A stretch of 64,000 bases of DNA. Source: a virus. The notes beneath the pieces were generated by a model. That model worked only from the letters and a program-made list of their open reading frames with translations. It was not told the DNA's origin and searched no databases. The position numbers were made by a program, and so were the translations under genes. Below, in pieces: positions 17,735 through 26,417 of the stretch (position 1 is the first letter of the stretch; each line of letters begins with the position of its first letter). The stretch lies in the IMG/VR virus record IMGVR_UViG_3300017759_003727, positions 18,911-82,910 of that record, one strand, 5' to 3'.

Positions 17735-20307
17735 TTAATTTCTGATAATCTTGTGTAAATTTTTTCGTCAAGAATTGTAATTTTATCACCAAAGATTATG
17801 TCTTCACCTTTAGCTCCGTAAACAAAGACAATTTGTTCTTCTTTGGGTTTTTTGCCTCCATTGTTTAAATACTCTGAAAGAGTCGCTGATCTACGATTAT
17901 CCATAAGCATAAAATTAACCGTGCCGTAATCATCTTGTATTTCAATTCTCATGTATTTATTGCCAGCACGACTTGTTCTAGATACACAGTCTTTAACTAC
18001 TCCTACGAATTTAACTTTGTCATTTTGTGGTATTGATTTTAATTCTAAACTGTCAACTAGATTGTCTGTGTCTTGAAACACATCTTTGATATCGCTAGAA
18101 TGACTATACCCTAAATATTTTCTTTCAAAGAACCAGTTGGCAAAAACTAAATGATTTTTATTTTTGTCATAAATAGATTTGTATCCGTCATACTTTTTCT
18201 TAAAAGTTTGGAATCTAGATTCCTTCATTAAAGGCTTCCCGTCATCAGCAGGTAAAGACTCTTTTTTAACATAAGCGATAGAATTTAAAATATCATAATT
18301 AAACTTCTCACCTAATGCTATAAAGTTGCGTTTTTCTCTTTCTGTAAGAATGTTGAATGCTTGAGCTTCTAAAACTAATCGACAGCGATTTGGTATTCTG
18401 TTTTGTGAATCACAAAATGTATCAACCATTCCACCTTGAATCAAACCAGACAAAACGCCAATGTTGATCCCAGACTGTTTAGCTGATATAAAGATGTCGT
18501 ATTTGGTTTGCTCAATCAATTCTGATTTTCTAAAATCTACTACATTCTCTAATGTTTTTTCAGAAACACCTTTGATACTATTGATGCCGTAACGGATGTT
18601 TTTACCTTCGATTGAAAACTCTACATCTGATTTTGAGAGGTCGGGTGGCAAAAGCTTCATATCAAAAAGACATAACTCTTGATTTATTAGAGCAATTTCT
18701 GAGTGAGAATCTGGCTCATGCTTAGTCATCTTTAATAAACTTAAAAAGAACTCTTTAGGGTGATTAAATTTAAGGTAAGTCGTAATTGCAGCTAGTGTGG
18801 CATAACTAATTGAGTGCGACTTATTAAATGAATAGTTGGCTGAATCTTCAGCGACCTTCCAAAGAACATCTCCGACTTGTTTACTTAAATTATTTTCTTC
18901 AATCTTTTTCTCAATCTTAGCTTTCCATATAGGCATTTGATCTACTTTTTTCTTACCGACAATACGCCTAAGTTGTTCCGCTTCATCAAGAGTGAAACCA
19001 ACCTTAACAGCCATTTTCATTAACTGTTCTTGATAGAGAGGGATACCGCCAGTATAACTGAGGATATCATCATAATACTCATTAACGGACTGAAAGACAC
19101 TAGTTTTAATATAAGATGCATAGGTATCCAGATAATCCAAAGCTCCAGGCCTAGCAATAGCCACAACAGAAGAAAGCTCGTCCAGATTTCTTGGAGAGAC
19201 TTTTTTGCAGACTTTAAAATTTGTGTCCGCTTCAATTTGGAAGAGACCTTTCGGTGCCTCAATGAATTTGAAGTTTTCATATATGCTTGGTGATTCAACA
19301 TCTATATCATTCATATCCAAACCTAACTGTTGGCAAGTATCATGCACAACAGAAAGTGTTCTTAGACCTAAGATGTCAAATTTTACCATCAACGAAGCGA
19401 CGTCATTCATATCATAACCCGATACATAATTTCCGTCATTTGTTTTTTGCATTGGCATAACCTCTTCAATATTGTAGAAGCTAATAGCAATGCCCGATGG
19501 GTGAACGCCAGTGTTCTTATTTAATCCTTCTAGTTTTCTGGCAATTTCAAAAATCCTTGGATTGTCGTCACAAAACTTTTTTAGTTTTTCGCTTTCGTCA
19601 TAAGCTTTATCAAGCTTAAACACCTTTCCGAACTGTTTAGGTATTGAGGCGCTAATATCATTAACTTCTTCCTCTGACATTGAACCGACAATTTTACCGC
19701 ACTCTTTTACACATAATTTACTACTTAATGTATTTAAAGTTAAAATTTTACAAGTTCTACCTTTATGCTGATCCTCAATATATTTAATAACTTCTTGTCT
19801 ACGATCATAGCTAATATCGTTATCGACATCAGCAAGTAATGAACCATCTAGGTATGTAATACCGTCAACAATAGTTTTCTTAGCACGACTTTTGGATACG
19901 AATCTCTCAAAGAATAAATCATATTTAATTGGATCGATATTGGTGACTTTAAGTAAATAAAGAACTAAAGAGCCAGCAGCCGAACCACGACCTGGGCCAG
20001 TAGGTATTTCGTTTTCATGGCAATAATTAAGAATATCCCAATTTAAAAGAATATAGTCAATAAACCCCAGTTCTTTCAAAATAGAAAGCTCCATTTTGAC
20101 TCGATCGTAATATTCTTTTTTATTTTCTAATTTATCAATACCTCTTTGCTCGACGCCACGAAGGCATAATGCCCTCAGAAGGTCGAAGTTGGAAGATTGA
20201 GGGTCGAGGTCTAATTCAGAATAAACTCGTCTTTTAACCTCAATTTCGGGCAATCTAACACCAACAGGCATTGGTTGTTTAAATGATTCTAAATTTCTAA
20301 TTCCCAT
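17731..20307 (-). CDS. dnaE: DNA polymerase III alpha subunit, polymerase core without PHP domain
   Basis: The replicative C-family DNA polymerase, 858 residues. The nucleotidyltransferase core begins almost at once: GPGRGSAAGSLVLYLL near residue 104 and the catalytic aspartates in ADVDND near 158. Finger and helix-hairpin regions follow (QEQLMKMAVKVGF, DSANYSFNKSHSISYA). An OB domain (TSRAGNKYMRIEIQDDYG) lies near the C-terminus. Cellular DnaE is about 1160 residues because an N-terminal PHP domain precedes the core; that domain is encoded separately at 20927-21604, with the DnaQ exonuclease gene in between. The start overlaps dnaQ by 19 bases. Confidence 0.92.
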   Translation of the reverse strand: MGIRNLESFKQPMPVGVRLPEIEVKRRVYSELDLDPQSSNFDLLRALCLRGVEQRGIDKLENKKEYYDRVKMELSILKELGFIDYILLNWDILNYCHENEIPTGPGRGSAAGSLVLYLLKVTNIDPIKYDLFFERFVSKSRAKKTIVDGITYLDGSLLADVDNDISYDRRQEVIKYIEDQHKGRTCKILTLNTLSSKLCVKECGKIVGSMSEEEVNDISASIPKQFGKVFKLDKAYDESEKLKKFCDDNPRIFEIARKLEGLNKNTGVHPSGIAISFYNIEEVMPMQKTNDGNYVSGYDMNDVASLMVKFDILGLRTLSVVHDTCQQLGLDMNDIDVESPSIYENFKFIEAPKGLFQIEADTNFKVCKKVSPRNLDELSSVVAIARPGALDYLDTYASYIKTSVFQSVNEYYDDILSYTGGIPLYQEQLMKMAVKVGFTLDEAEQLRRIVGKKKVDQMPIWKAKIEKKIEENNLSKQVGDVLWKVAEDSANYSFNKSHSISYATLAAITTYLKFNHPKEFFLSLLKMTKHEPDSHSEIALINQELCLFDMKLLPPDLSKSDVEFSIEGKNIRYGINSIKGVSEKTLENVVDFRKSELIEQTKYDIFISAKQSGINIGVLSGLIQGGMVDTFCDSQNRIPNRCRLVLEAQAFNILTEREKRNFIALGEKFNYDILNSIAYVKKESLPADDGKPLMKESRFQTFKKKYDGYKSIYDKNKNHLVFANWFFERKYLGYSHSSDIKDVFQDTDNLVDSLELKSIPQNDKVKFVGVVKDCVSRTSRAGNKYMRIEIQDDYGTVNFMLMDNRRSATLSEYLNNGGKKPKEEQIVFVYGAKGEDIIFGDKITILDEKIYTRLSEIK

Positions 20308-20924
20308 AATTGTTTTTGAAATATTTCAAAGTTCTTTTCTATATCGTATAAAGCATCATGCAGTTTCTTTTCATCAAAGTCAATATTATAATGCTCTAAT
20401 AAATATTTTTGATTAGTTTTTAATCCTCGCTCTCTGTAATTTAAATATTTTAACTGCCAAGCAATCAAATCTTCTTTATCTGGATTTTTATTGCCTTTAG
20501 CAATTGCCATAGCCATAGCTTTTGTATCAAAGCAACGATTGATGTAATTTTCATGGCTTATTTTTATGCCTATTTTTTTAAGCCAAACATTTAATATATA
20601 AATGTCATAACCAAGAATATTTTGACCAACTATGATAGTATCATCATCATAAAGAACTTTTTCAAAATCTTTCCAAACATCTGATGGATCTTCGGCAACT
20701 GATTCATAATGCTCACGATTAAATCCAGTGACTCGTGCTGCCTCTGGAGAAACATTTAGATTATCCCATTTGATAAAGCGATTATGTTTTTTGATAATTT
20801 TATTACCTTCACATTCAATCCAAGCTATCTGCCAAGGCTTAGAGGTAATTAAGTTTAAACCTTCTGTTTCTGTATCGAATACAACATATTTTTGTTTAAA
20901 ATTAAATCTTAATAAGTCTTCCAT
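20289..20924 (-). CDS. dnaQ: DnaQ-like 3'-5' exonuclease (DEDDh)
   Basis: A 211-residue proofreading exonuclease. Exo I is VVFDTETEGL, Exo II is VGQNILGYDIYIL (DNA-binding Asp), and Exo III is HDALYDIEKNF with the His and Asp of the DEDDh class. It should excise mismatched nucleotides for the polymerase encoded directly downstream. It has the clearest Shine-Dalgarno sequence in the region (AAGGAGG about 10 bases before ATG 20924). The gene sits between the PHP and polymerase ORFs, the same domain order as in the single-chain Gram-positive PolC. Confidence 0.9.
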   Translation of the reverse strand: MEDLLRFNFKQKYVVFDTETEGLNLITSKPWQIAWIECEGNKIIKKHNRFIKWDNLNVSPEAARVTGFNREHYESVAEDPSDVWKDFEKVLYDDDTIIVGQNILGYDIYILNVWLKKIGIKISHENYINRCFDTKAMAMAIAKGNKNPDKEDLIAWQLKYLNYRERGLKTNQKYLLEHYNIDFDEKKLHDALYDIEKNFEIFQKQLWELEI

Positions 20925-20926
20925 AA

Positions 20927-21604
20927 TTATTTATCCTCCTTCCAAGCTTCCACACAAAAACGATTACTACCAAAATGATCTAGTCCTGGATTAGACAAAT
21001 CAAAACTTCTCCCTGGCCTACGATTACAAATCATTTTGTAGGTTTGAAATGCTTCAACATCCTCTTTGTTTTCGTAATAAATAGATTTAGCAGTAATAGT
21101 GTCATTTTTGTTATTTTGACAATACGATAAAATCTTGTCCTTAATTAGAGAATCAAAAGGAAGATTGTTGTCTTCCAATAAGAAATGAATATCAGACGGC
21201 AAATCAACAATACAATTAGAAAAGCTTGTTAAATTTTTATGTATAAAAGAATCGTAAAAAGGCACAACATACTTTAATTCCTTTGTTGAATCCCAAGGTC
21301 TTGTGATTTTTGAATCAAACTGCTGAGTAAACAAAGAATACATTTCTTTGGCGCCTGCATCACCGTTAGCGAAAGCAATCATTTTGCTTTCTGATTCTTC
21401 GCTGTGATCATTGTTGTATATAGAAAATCTTAAACCAAACCTAAGTTTTGATCCTAGTTTTCTGAAGGCTTCTGGGAAGCATGTCATTGAATCTTCTACA
21501 ATAAAAACTTGTTCAAGTTTTTCATTCTCTGAGATTCTTAATATGTCATCAATACGCAGTATGCTTTTTCCGATTGATGAATGAGTTTTAAATAATGGAA
21601 TCAT
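20927..21604 (-). CDS. Stand-alone, degenerate PHP domain of DNA polymerase III
   Basis: A 225-residue protein whose two ends match the PHP domain of DnaE. The start, MIPLFKTHSSIG, replaces the family's FVHLHTHSxYS. VEDSMTCFPEAFRKLGSKL replaces the TDHGNxxG block, and the C-terminus has a typical ENKEDVEAFQTYKMIC. Most metal-binding His and Asp residues are lost, so phosphoesterase activity is unlikely; a structural or docking role with the polymerase core is inferred. ATG 21604 is preferred over ATG 21610 because it lies 7 bases after the -10 box, as at other early starts. It is first in the leftward operon. Confidence 0.75.
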   Translation of the reverse strand: MIPLFKTHSSIGKSILRIDDILRISENEKLEQVFIVEDSMTCFPEAFRKLGSKLRFGLRFSIYNNDHSEESESKMIAFANGDAGAKEMYSLFTQQFDSKITRPWDSTKELKYVVPFYDSFIHKNLTSFSNCIVDLPSDIHFLLEDNNLPFDSLIKDKILSYCQNNKNDTITAKSIYYENKEDVEAFQTYKMICNRRPGRSFDLSNPGLDHFGSNRFCVEAWKEDK

Positions 21605-21611
21605 ACACATA

Positions 21612-21639
21612 AATATAGACCGTGTATGAGATTTGTCAA
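21612..21639 (-). promoter_or_regulatory. Early sigma-70 promoter for the polymerase operon
   Basis: On the - strand TTGACA (21634-21639), 16-base spacer, TATATT (21612-21617), then 7 bases to ATG 21604. This geometry predicts a leaderless transcript. It lies in the short gap before the PHP gene. Confidence 0.75.
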
Positions 21640-21642
21640 GCT

Positions 21643-22119
21643 CTATATTAACAAATCTTTAATTAAAATGTTATAACAGTCGGATTTAAATTTCCATTTG
21701 CCGTTCCCCTTAGGATCTATCTGACCTTTCTTGCCGAAAGTAGCTTTATCATAGAAGTCTTTCTTTTTCATAAAGCCATAAACGTACACTATAGTGTTTG
21801 ATTCATTAACACCAACAAAGCAATAAGCATCACATTTTTGTTTTGTATTGTAGTCGGAAACATTTAAATTCCAATTTTCATTGGGGGCAAATTGATCGGA
21901 GAATTTTTTTGTTTTTATATCTATTTTATAATCTTTAATTATTGTGTCATAATCATAAGTATTTTCTCCGCTTCCTTTGTATGCGTCTTTTACTATGATC
22001 TCACCAACAGCGCCTGCTAAATTACCTTCTCCTTTGGTAATGCTGTTATTCAACTCTTTAAAATCAAAAAGCTTTTTAGCTCTTTCTAGTTGCGATTCTG
22101 TAACTAAGAATTTTTTCAT
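21643..22119 (-). CDS. PD-(D/E)XK-like nuclease, restriction-endonuclease fold
   Basis: A 158-residue protein. An N-terminal helix with GEGNLAGAVGEIIVKDAY supplies the Glu often seen before this fold. TYDYDTII then gives the first acidic residue and KIDIKTKK the D-x-K pair, followed by strands and a WNLNVSDY segment. This is the core of small restriction-like nucleases; the target is unknown. It overlaps the upstream nuclease gene by 4 bases (ATGA) and ends 38 bases before the PHP gene, where the next promoter begins. A non-catalytic DNA-binding role is possible. Confidence 0.7.
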   Translation of the reverse strand: MKKFLVTESQLERAKKLFDFKELNNSITKGEGNLAGAVGEIIVKDAYKGSGENTYDYDTIIKDYKIDIKTKKFSDQFAPNENWNLNVSDYNTKQKCDAYCFVGVNESNTIVYVYGFMKKKDFYDKATFGKKGQIDPKGNGKWKFKSDCYNILIKDLLI

Positions 22120-23105
22120 TTATGTTTGGGGCATCCTCCGTAATGTTTGATTGAATGACTACCTCCTTCGGGAACCATATTTTTTTCAAATTCGTCTTGG
22201 AAGCATGATGAATGAAACTCCCCTTCTTCGTTTAAAATTGTCACATACCAAAAATCAAATTTATATGGACAGTGCCACATTAGTGAACCATCTTTTTTAA
22301 GTTGACCTTTTTCTTTGGCAAATCCACATTGTAACTTACCCCCAAAAGAACCGTCATCTGGAAAACCTTTATCCGCTGCGAAATTAGATTTAGCATCTCG
22401 TTCATTAAAATTTTCTAAATATTCTTGTATTGAAGCTAACTGCATTTCAAAACCTTCTAAGTCATCATCGTCAATTGGCTTCATTTTCATTAATCCGTTT
22501 TTCTTTAAATCAAATTTTAAAAACATAAACTCTGATGTTCGATTAACATATTCTGGAAATAAATGACTAACAGCTAAACAATACATATAATCTTGAAGAT
22601 TGTCTTCTTTCTCTTTCCCTTCAAACATTTTTTTACTAGTTTTATAGTCTCGTATAATTGCAATCTTTTTATCTTTATACAAAAACAACTGGTCTATAAA
22701 TCCTCTTATATGATAACCATTTTTTTCTATATCAAAATCTAACTCTGCGTGAGCTTCATCTGGTATACCTAAATCTTCTCCATGAAAGTTGCAACTCAAA
22801 CCATTGAGAATCATTTGTTTGATAAGTGTCATATTATCTTCATCTGTAACACCAAGCTCTGTGGCGTCAGACATAATTAATTCTTCTACTGATTTAGAGG
22901 CAAAAGGGTCTTTGGCTTTTACTATCTTATTGAACTGAGTTTTGGTTTTTTGTTTTGACAAAAATTCAAAAACATTATGACAAACAGTACCACGACGAGC
23001 GCCATCATTATTAGTATCTGGTAATTTTTGTTTGTATTTGTTCCAGTATATCCAACTGCAGGATTGCGCTGTCTTAATACGACTTGCTGATAGTTTAACT
23101 TCCAT
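22116..23105 (-). CDS. RecB/Cas4-type PD-(D/E)XK exonuclease
   Basis: A 329-residue nuclease of the RecB/Cas4 superfamily (PDDEXK_1). The N-terminal ASRIKTAQSCSWIYW with Cys17, RRGTVCHNVFEFL, the acidic pair in GFIDQLF, RDYKTSK (D-x-K) and the QxxxY motif of LQDYMYCLAV are all in family order. Three more cysteines (CPYKF, SCFQDE, GGCPKHK) follow at the C-terminus and could bind an iron-sulfur cluster with the N-terminal Cys, as in AddB and Cas4 (inference). It overlaps the primase gene by 11 bases. A likely role is end resection for the RecA-like recombinase. Confidence 0.8.
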   Translation of the reverse strand: MEVKLSASRIKTAQSCSWIYWNKYKQKLPDTNNDGARRGTVCHNVFEFLSKQKTKTQFNKIVKAKDPFASKSVEELIMSDATELGVTDEDNMTLIKQMILNGLSCNFHGEDLGIPDEAHAELDFDIEKNGYHIRGFIDQLFLYKDKKIAIIRDYKTSKKMFEGKEKEDNLQDYMYCLAVSHLFPEYVNRTSEFMFLKFDLKKNGLMKMKPIDDDDLEGFEMQLASIQEYLENFNERDAKSNFAADKGFPDDGSFGGKLQCGFAKEKGQLKKDGSLMWHCPYKFDFWYVTILNEEGEFHSSCFQDEFEKNMVPEGGSHSIKHYGGCPKHK

Positions 23106-24141
23106 TTTTTAAAATTTTTATTAATTTTTTGCAGTGTGTATTTTTTTTGAGTTGGTCATTTTGGTTTATTTGTTTGAGTATATATTCTTGAAATTTTTGA
23201 TCGCCCATGCACCACTTATCTTTTCGTTCATACCACTGACCAAACGAATTATTTAATCCTGTATCATGTTGAAGCATATCTCCAAAATCATTATCCAATG
23301 GTGGATTAATTTTAATTAAAGAAAGATCAAAAACCGTAGCGAGTTTAGCTGCATTTTTTATTGAAGCCATAGCACCAGAGTTTAACTCTTTGCTATTATC
23401 GTTGTTTGTGGCGATAATAATTCTTTCTAAATTAAAAGAATTCAAATAAGAAATTAATTTTGTTGAGGCATCCAATCCCGCCAACATCAAAACATTTTTA
23501 AAACCAGCTTCGTGCAAAGCCATACAATCACCAATACTCTCTACCAATATAACTTCGCTAGTTTCGTCTATAGTTTTGTAGGCAAGATGGTGTGGGTATA
23601 CCCAATTATTTTTACGACCCATGTGTTTCCATTTAGGAATATTATCTGCTTCAACAACTGTTCTGCCAGAAAACCCGTGTTTCTGATTGTCTAAATTGTA
23701 AATAGGAAAAACTACCCTCCGATACATTTTGCCTCCACCAGCATAACCACATTTAAACAACTTTTGTGTTTCTTGTGAGATGCCTTTTTTCTCATAGAAA
23801 TTATACATTGGTAAAAGCTTACTTAGTTGTGATTCGGGGTATACTTTTTCCATTTCTATTTTTTCTTGCTTTGGTTCGTTTGGTTTGTATTCTGTAGGGC
23901 TGTCTACCAAATACTCTTTAAGAATATTAAAGTCTTCTGTCTTGAGAGTTTCCTTAACTAAAGCGTTGAATGGCTTGGCTTGATTGTCGCCACCAAAGTC
24001 TTTCCATACTCCAGTATCTTTATATATAATAACAGAAGTTTGAGTTTTTCCATTTCTATATATAGCACGAGTTCTCCAATGATTTCCGCAGTCTTGAAGA
24101 TTATACCCAAGTTTTTCTAATTTATCTCTATAGGTCATCAA
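23095..24141 (-). CDS. Toprim DNA primase, DnaG-like
   Basis: A 348-residue protein. The N-terminus ends in TGVWKDFGGD, reminiscent of the beta-sheet part of DnaG zinc-binding domains but without the zinc ligands. A Toprim domain follows, with VILVESIGDCMALHEAG supplying the catalytic Glu strand, VLMLAGLDAS, and ATNNDNS in place of the usual DxD. The length fits a phage primase without a C-terminal helicase-binding domain. It overlaps the DnaB gene by 14 bases, so helicase and primase are translationally linked. It should lay primers for the split polymerase III. Confidence 0.85.
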   Translation of the reverse strand: MMTYRDKLEKLGYNLQDCGNHWRTRAIYRNGKTQTSVIIYKDTGVWKDFGGDNQAKPFNALVKETLKTEDFNILKEYLVDSPTEYKPNEPKQEKIEMEKVYPESQLSKLLPMYNFYEKKGISQETQKLFKCGYAGGGKMYRRVVFPIYNLDNQKHGFSGRTVVEADNIPKWKHMGRKNNWVYPHHLAYKTIDETSEVILVESIGDCMALHEAGFKNVLMLAGLDASTKLISYLNSFNLERIIIATNNDNSKELNSGAMASIKNAAKLATVFDLSLIKINPPLDNDFGDMLQHDTGLNNSFGQWYERKDKWCMGDQKFQEYILKQINQNDQLKKNTHCKKLIKILKNGS

Positions 24142-25648
24142 ATGAAGGTAGGTCGTTTTGTTCTGTACTAATTAACTCTCCACCGCTATCTCGGAAAGCA
24201 ACAATATCCCTAAGATCTCCGCACTCAGTTATATTAAAATTCTTAAACTCTAAATTTAAAAAATTCTTTCTTAAGTTGTCTCCAACTTGTACGGGTTCAC
24301 AAGCACCTGCAATATCTTTACCTAAGTGTCGAGCTTTTACGTTTACTAACTTATGAGTCCCAAAGTGCGAACCTTCATCAGCCATCTCGTCATGGGTTTT
24401 TTGACGCAAAATAAACATATGGGAACAAAATTGTGTGATTCGGTCTGATAGAGAAACAATAGATTCATCGTCTACAATATTTTGAGCATTACGATTTGTG
24501 GTAATACCACTACGATTAGATTGAACCGAAGTAATCATTGGGATAACAGGAGCGCCATCTTCTAGTATTTCTTTTTGAATACATTTTTTAAATTTGTCTA
24601 CCATTTCACCAACGAGTTGCCATTCATTTTTGTTTCCGCTGATTCCGTCTGATGACGTCTTAATATAATCAAAAGAGAAAACCATATTGTTGCCACGACC
24701 TACTTGAGAATAATAAAATCTTTTTAAGGTATTTATCATAGAATCAACATCCATTCCACCGACATTATAGTAATAAAATTTAAGCTTTTTGATTTTATTC
24801 CATACAGAGCGAACTTTATTCACGGTATCTTCTCCCGCTTGTCGCCACTTACCACTCTCTAATAAATGAGATGGAACTCCAGACATCGCGGCACATTGAC
24901 GGATAATAAGTTCCTCTTTACTCATCTCTCCGTTATCAAAATGCAAAACAGGAACATCATATTTTTCCGCTACTCTGGTTGCATAGTGCATACAGAACTG
25001 TGTTTTACCAACGCCAGAGCGAGCCACAATAACTGTAATATTTCCTGGACGTAATAAGGAGCCATATATCTCGTTTGTCTTTGGGTGTGGACCCATCATG
25101 CCAAACTCTTCAATAGGATTGTTACCACGCTCCTCGATAAAATCCTCCATCTCTTCGTAAATATTTAGTGGTACATCATCACCCACTTCAAATAAGTTTA
25201 TCTTCTCATTGTAAATTTCATCTGCTGTTTCAATAATTTTCAGATAGGGTACGTCCGTATTAATAGACTTCATCTGTTCTGATAACTTTTCTGCCGTGCT
25301 GGATATTTCTCTACGGACAGTAAGTTTTTTAAGTTCTTGTACTGAGGATTTTAATTTAGCCTCAGAATGTATCTTTCGCATTGATAGCGACTTGACGTAA
25401 TCAAGAATATTTATATCTTCTTCAAACTTAATTCCTAAGTCTTTGATTCTCTGCACTAAAACAACCTCATCAATGCTTTCGTTTTTTTCAGAAGCATTCC
25501 GTAGAATAATAAATAATGTTTTGTGCAATAGGGATCTTTTGTCGTAAAAGTCTTTTTCGTTAATCACCGAAAGGAAATCTACAAAAGCTTGAGGCTTTTG
25601 TATAAATGCGGCTAAGACTTGTTTTTCAATTTCGTAGCTATAAATCAT
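24128..25648 (-). CDS. dnaB: DnaB-like replicative helicase
   Basis: A 506-residue hexameric 5'-3' helicase. The N-terminal helical domain (EIEKQVLAAFIQKPQAF...) resembles DnaB-N. The RecA-like motor has Walker A VARSGVGKT near residue 209, followed by VLHFDNGEMSKEELIIRQ (motif H1a), and FSFDYIKTSS as Walker B. Motif LSDRITQFCSHMFILR and the C-terminal GACEPVQVGDN complete the fold. It lies in the order helicase, primase, nuclease. A possible promoter overlaps the end of the upstream gene, with its -10 6 bases before ATG 25648. Confidence 0.92.
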   Translation of the reverse strand: MIYSYEIEKQVLAAFIQKPQAFVDFLSVINEKDFYDKRSLLHKTLFIILRNASEKNESIDEVVLVQRIKDLGIKFEEDINILDYVKSLSMRKIHSEAKLKSSVQELKKLTVRREISSTAEKLSEQMKSINTDVPYLKIIETADEIYNEKINLFEVGDDVPLNIYEEMEDFIEERGNNPIEEFGMMGPHPKTNEIYGSLLRPGNITVIVARSGVGKTQFCMHYATRVAEKYDVPVLHFDNGEMSKEELIIRQCAAMSGVPSHLLESGKWRQAGEDTVNKVRSVWNKIKKLKFYYYNVGGMDVDSMINTLKRFYYSQVGRGNNMVFSFDYIKTSSDGISGNKNEWQLVGEMVDKFKKCIQKEILEDGAPVIPMITSVQSNRSGITTNRNAQNIVDDESIVSLSDRITQFCSHMFILRQKTHDEMADEGSHFGTHKLVNVKARHLGKDIAGACEPVQVGDNLRKNFLNLEFKNFNITECGDLRDIVAFRDSGGELISTEQNDLPSFDDL

Positions 25649-25654
25649 ATGACC

Positions 25655-25683
25655 TATAGTGCATAAAATATTTAAAATGTCAA
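25655..25683 (-). promoter_or_regulatory. Possible early promoter for dnaB
   Basis: On the - strand TTGACA (25678-25683), 17 bases, then ACTATA (25655-25660, weak -10), 6 bases before ATG 25648. The TGA of the -35 is the stop codon of the upstream gene. Confidence 0.4.
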
Positions 25684-25943
25684 CCGTTTTCTTCTAAATC
25701 TTCGTTTATTTCGTAGGGTTCGCCTTCTGCTTCTGTTAAATAAGTCTCTAACGCTTTAGCTAAAGCATATTCTGTGACCTGTGTGTCGCATTTTGTGTAT
25801 ACAATAGGGTCTCCATTTTCTGTAGAATAAGCTATTATAAAACCCTTATACGCTTCTGATGCTCCAGATAGCTCATATAATTTATCCAAAACTTTTTTAG
25901 GTAATTCAAAATCTTTGAATCTCGGATCGTTCTTCATACTCAT
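25680..25943 (-). CDS. Small hypothetical protein with its own late-type promoter
   Basis: An 87-residue acidic protein (MSMKNDPRFKDF...). It has an N-terminal helix pair, YKGFIIAYSTENGDPIVYTK as a possible beta hairpin, a further helix (EYALAKALETYL) and an acidic tail. No family is recognised. The 15-base gap before it contains little more than the GTGTAA motif, exactly 8 bases before ATG 25943; this supports that start over the in-frame ATG at 25937. It lies inside the early replication block but appears to be expressed late. Confidence 0.65.
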   Translation of the reverse strand: MSMKNDPRFKDFELPKKVLDKLYELSGASEAYKGFIIAYSTENGDPIVYTKCDTQVTEYALAKALETYLTEAEGEPYEINEDLEENG

Positions 25944-25957
25944 ATCTATATTTACAC
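25944..25957 (-). promoter_or_regulatory. Late-type promoter GTGTAA-N8-ATG
   Basis: On the - strand GTGTAA (25952-25957) followed by 8 bases and ATG 25943. It fills nearly all of the 15-base gap after the upstream nuclease gene. Confidence 0.65.
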
Positions 25958-25958
25958 T

Positions 25959-26360
25959 TTAGCCTAAAAGCTTTGAAAAATATTCTTCAGATAGTTCATC
26001 ATCTGGGTATATAAGCAGGAGTTCTATGTTATTTAGCTCACAAAAGTCCATTTTTTTATCATCTCTGCGTAATTGTCTAACAAAATTAGCCCTAGTTTTG
26101 TGAAAATGCTTAACAAACTTTAAATGTTGAGCTCCTTGTACTTCTATAGCTATTTTTCTACTATGATTATAAAAATCTAAAGAAAGTTGTGTGCCAGCTA
26201 CTTTAAACTCTTCATATACAGCATCATATCTCCAATGTTTATATAAGTATTTTCTTACTTCTGCTTGAAATTTGCTACGACATTTACCGTTCCACTTGAT
26301 TTTGTACCTATGTGGATTTCTAATTGGTTTTTCTTTGCCGTATAGAGTAATAAATTTCAT
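25959..26360 (-). CDS. Small PD-(D/E)XK endonuclease, DUF559/Vsr-like
   Basis: A 133-residue protein. KFQAEVRKYLYKHW is the leading helix with Glu, LSLDFYNHSRKIAIEVQG supplies the Asp and the E-x-Q of the catalytic centre, and QHLKFVKHFHKT, then NIELLLIYPDD, finish the fold. This order is that of DUF559/Vsr-like nucleases, where Q may replace the catalytic K. Its role could be DNA repair, Holliday junction or host DNA cleavage; the sequence does not decide. It follows the bidirectional terminator at 26364-26403 and has no obvious promoter of its own. Confidence 0.7.
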   Translation of the reverse strand: MKFITLYGKEKPIRNPHRYKIKWNGKCRSKFQAEVRKYLYKHWRYDAVYEEFKVAGTQLSLDFYNHSRKIAIEVQGAQHLKFVKHFHKTRANFVRQLRRDDKKMDFCELNNIELLLIYPDDELSEEYFSKLLG

Positions 26361-26363
26361 AAT

Positions 26364-26403
26364 AAAAAAGCCCTCACTTATAATAGAGAGGGCTTTGTTT
26401 TTT
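26364..26403 (-). terminator. Bidirectional rho-independent terminator
   Basis: A perfect 9-bp stem AAAGCCCTC/GAGGGCTTT with a 12-base loop. Runs of A on the left and T on the right give T-tracts in both directions. It ends the outer membrane protein transcript. Confidence 0.8.
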
Positions 26404-26417
26404 TCAAGTTAATTAAC

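Noticed and set aside
19706-19711. GTGTAA on the - strand inside the polymerase gene
   Set aside because: No start codon at the fixed distance; it is coding sequence.
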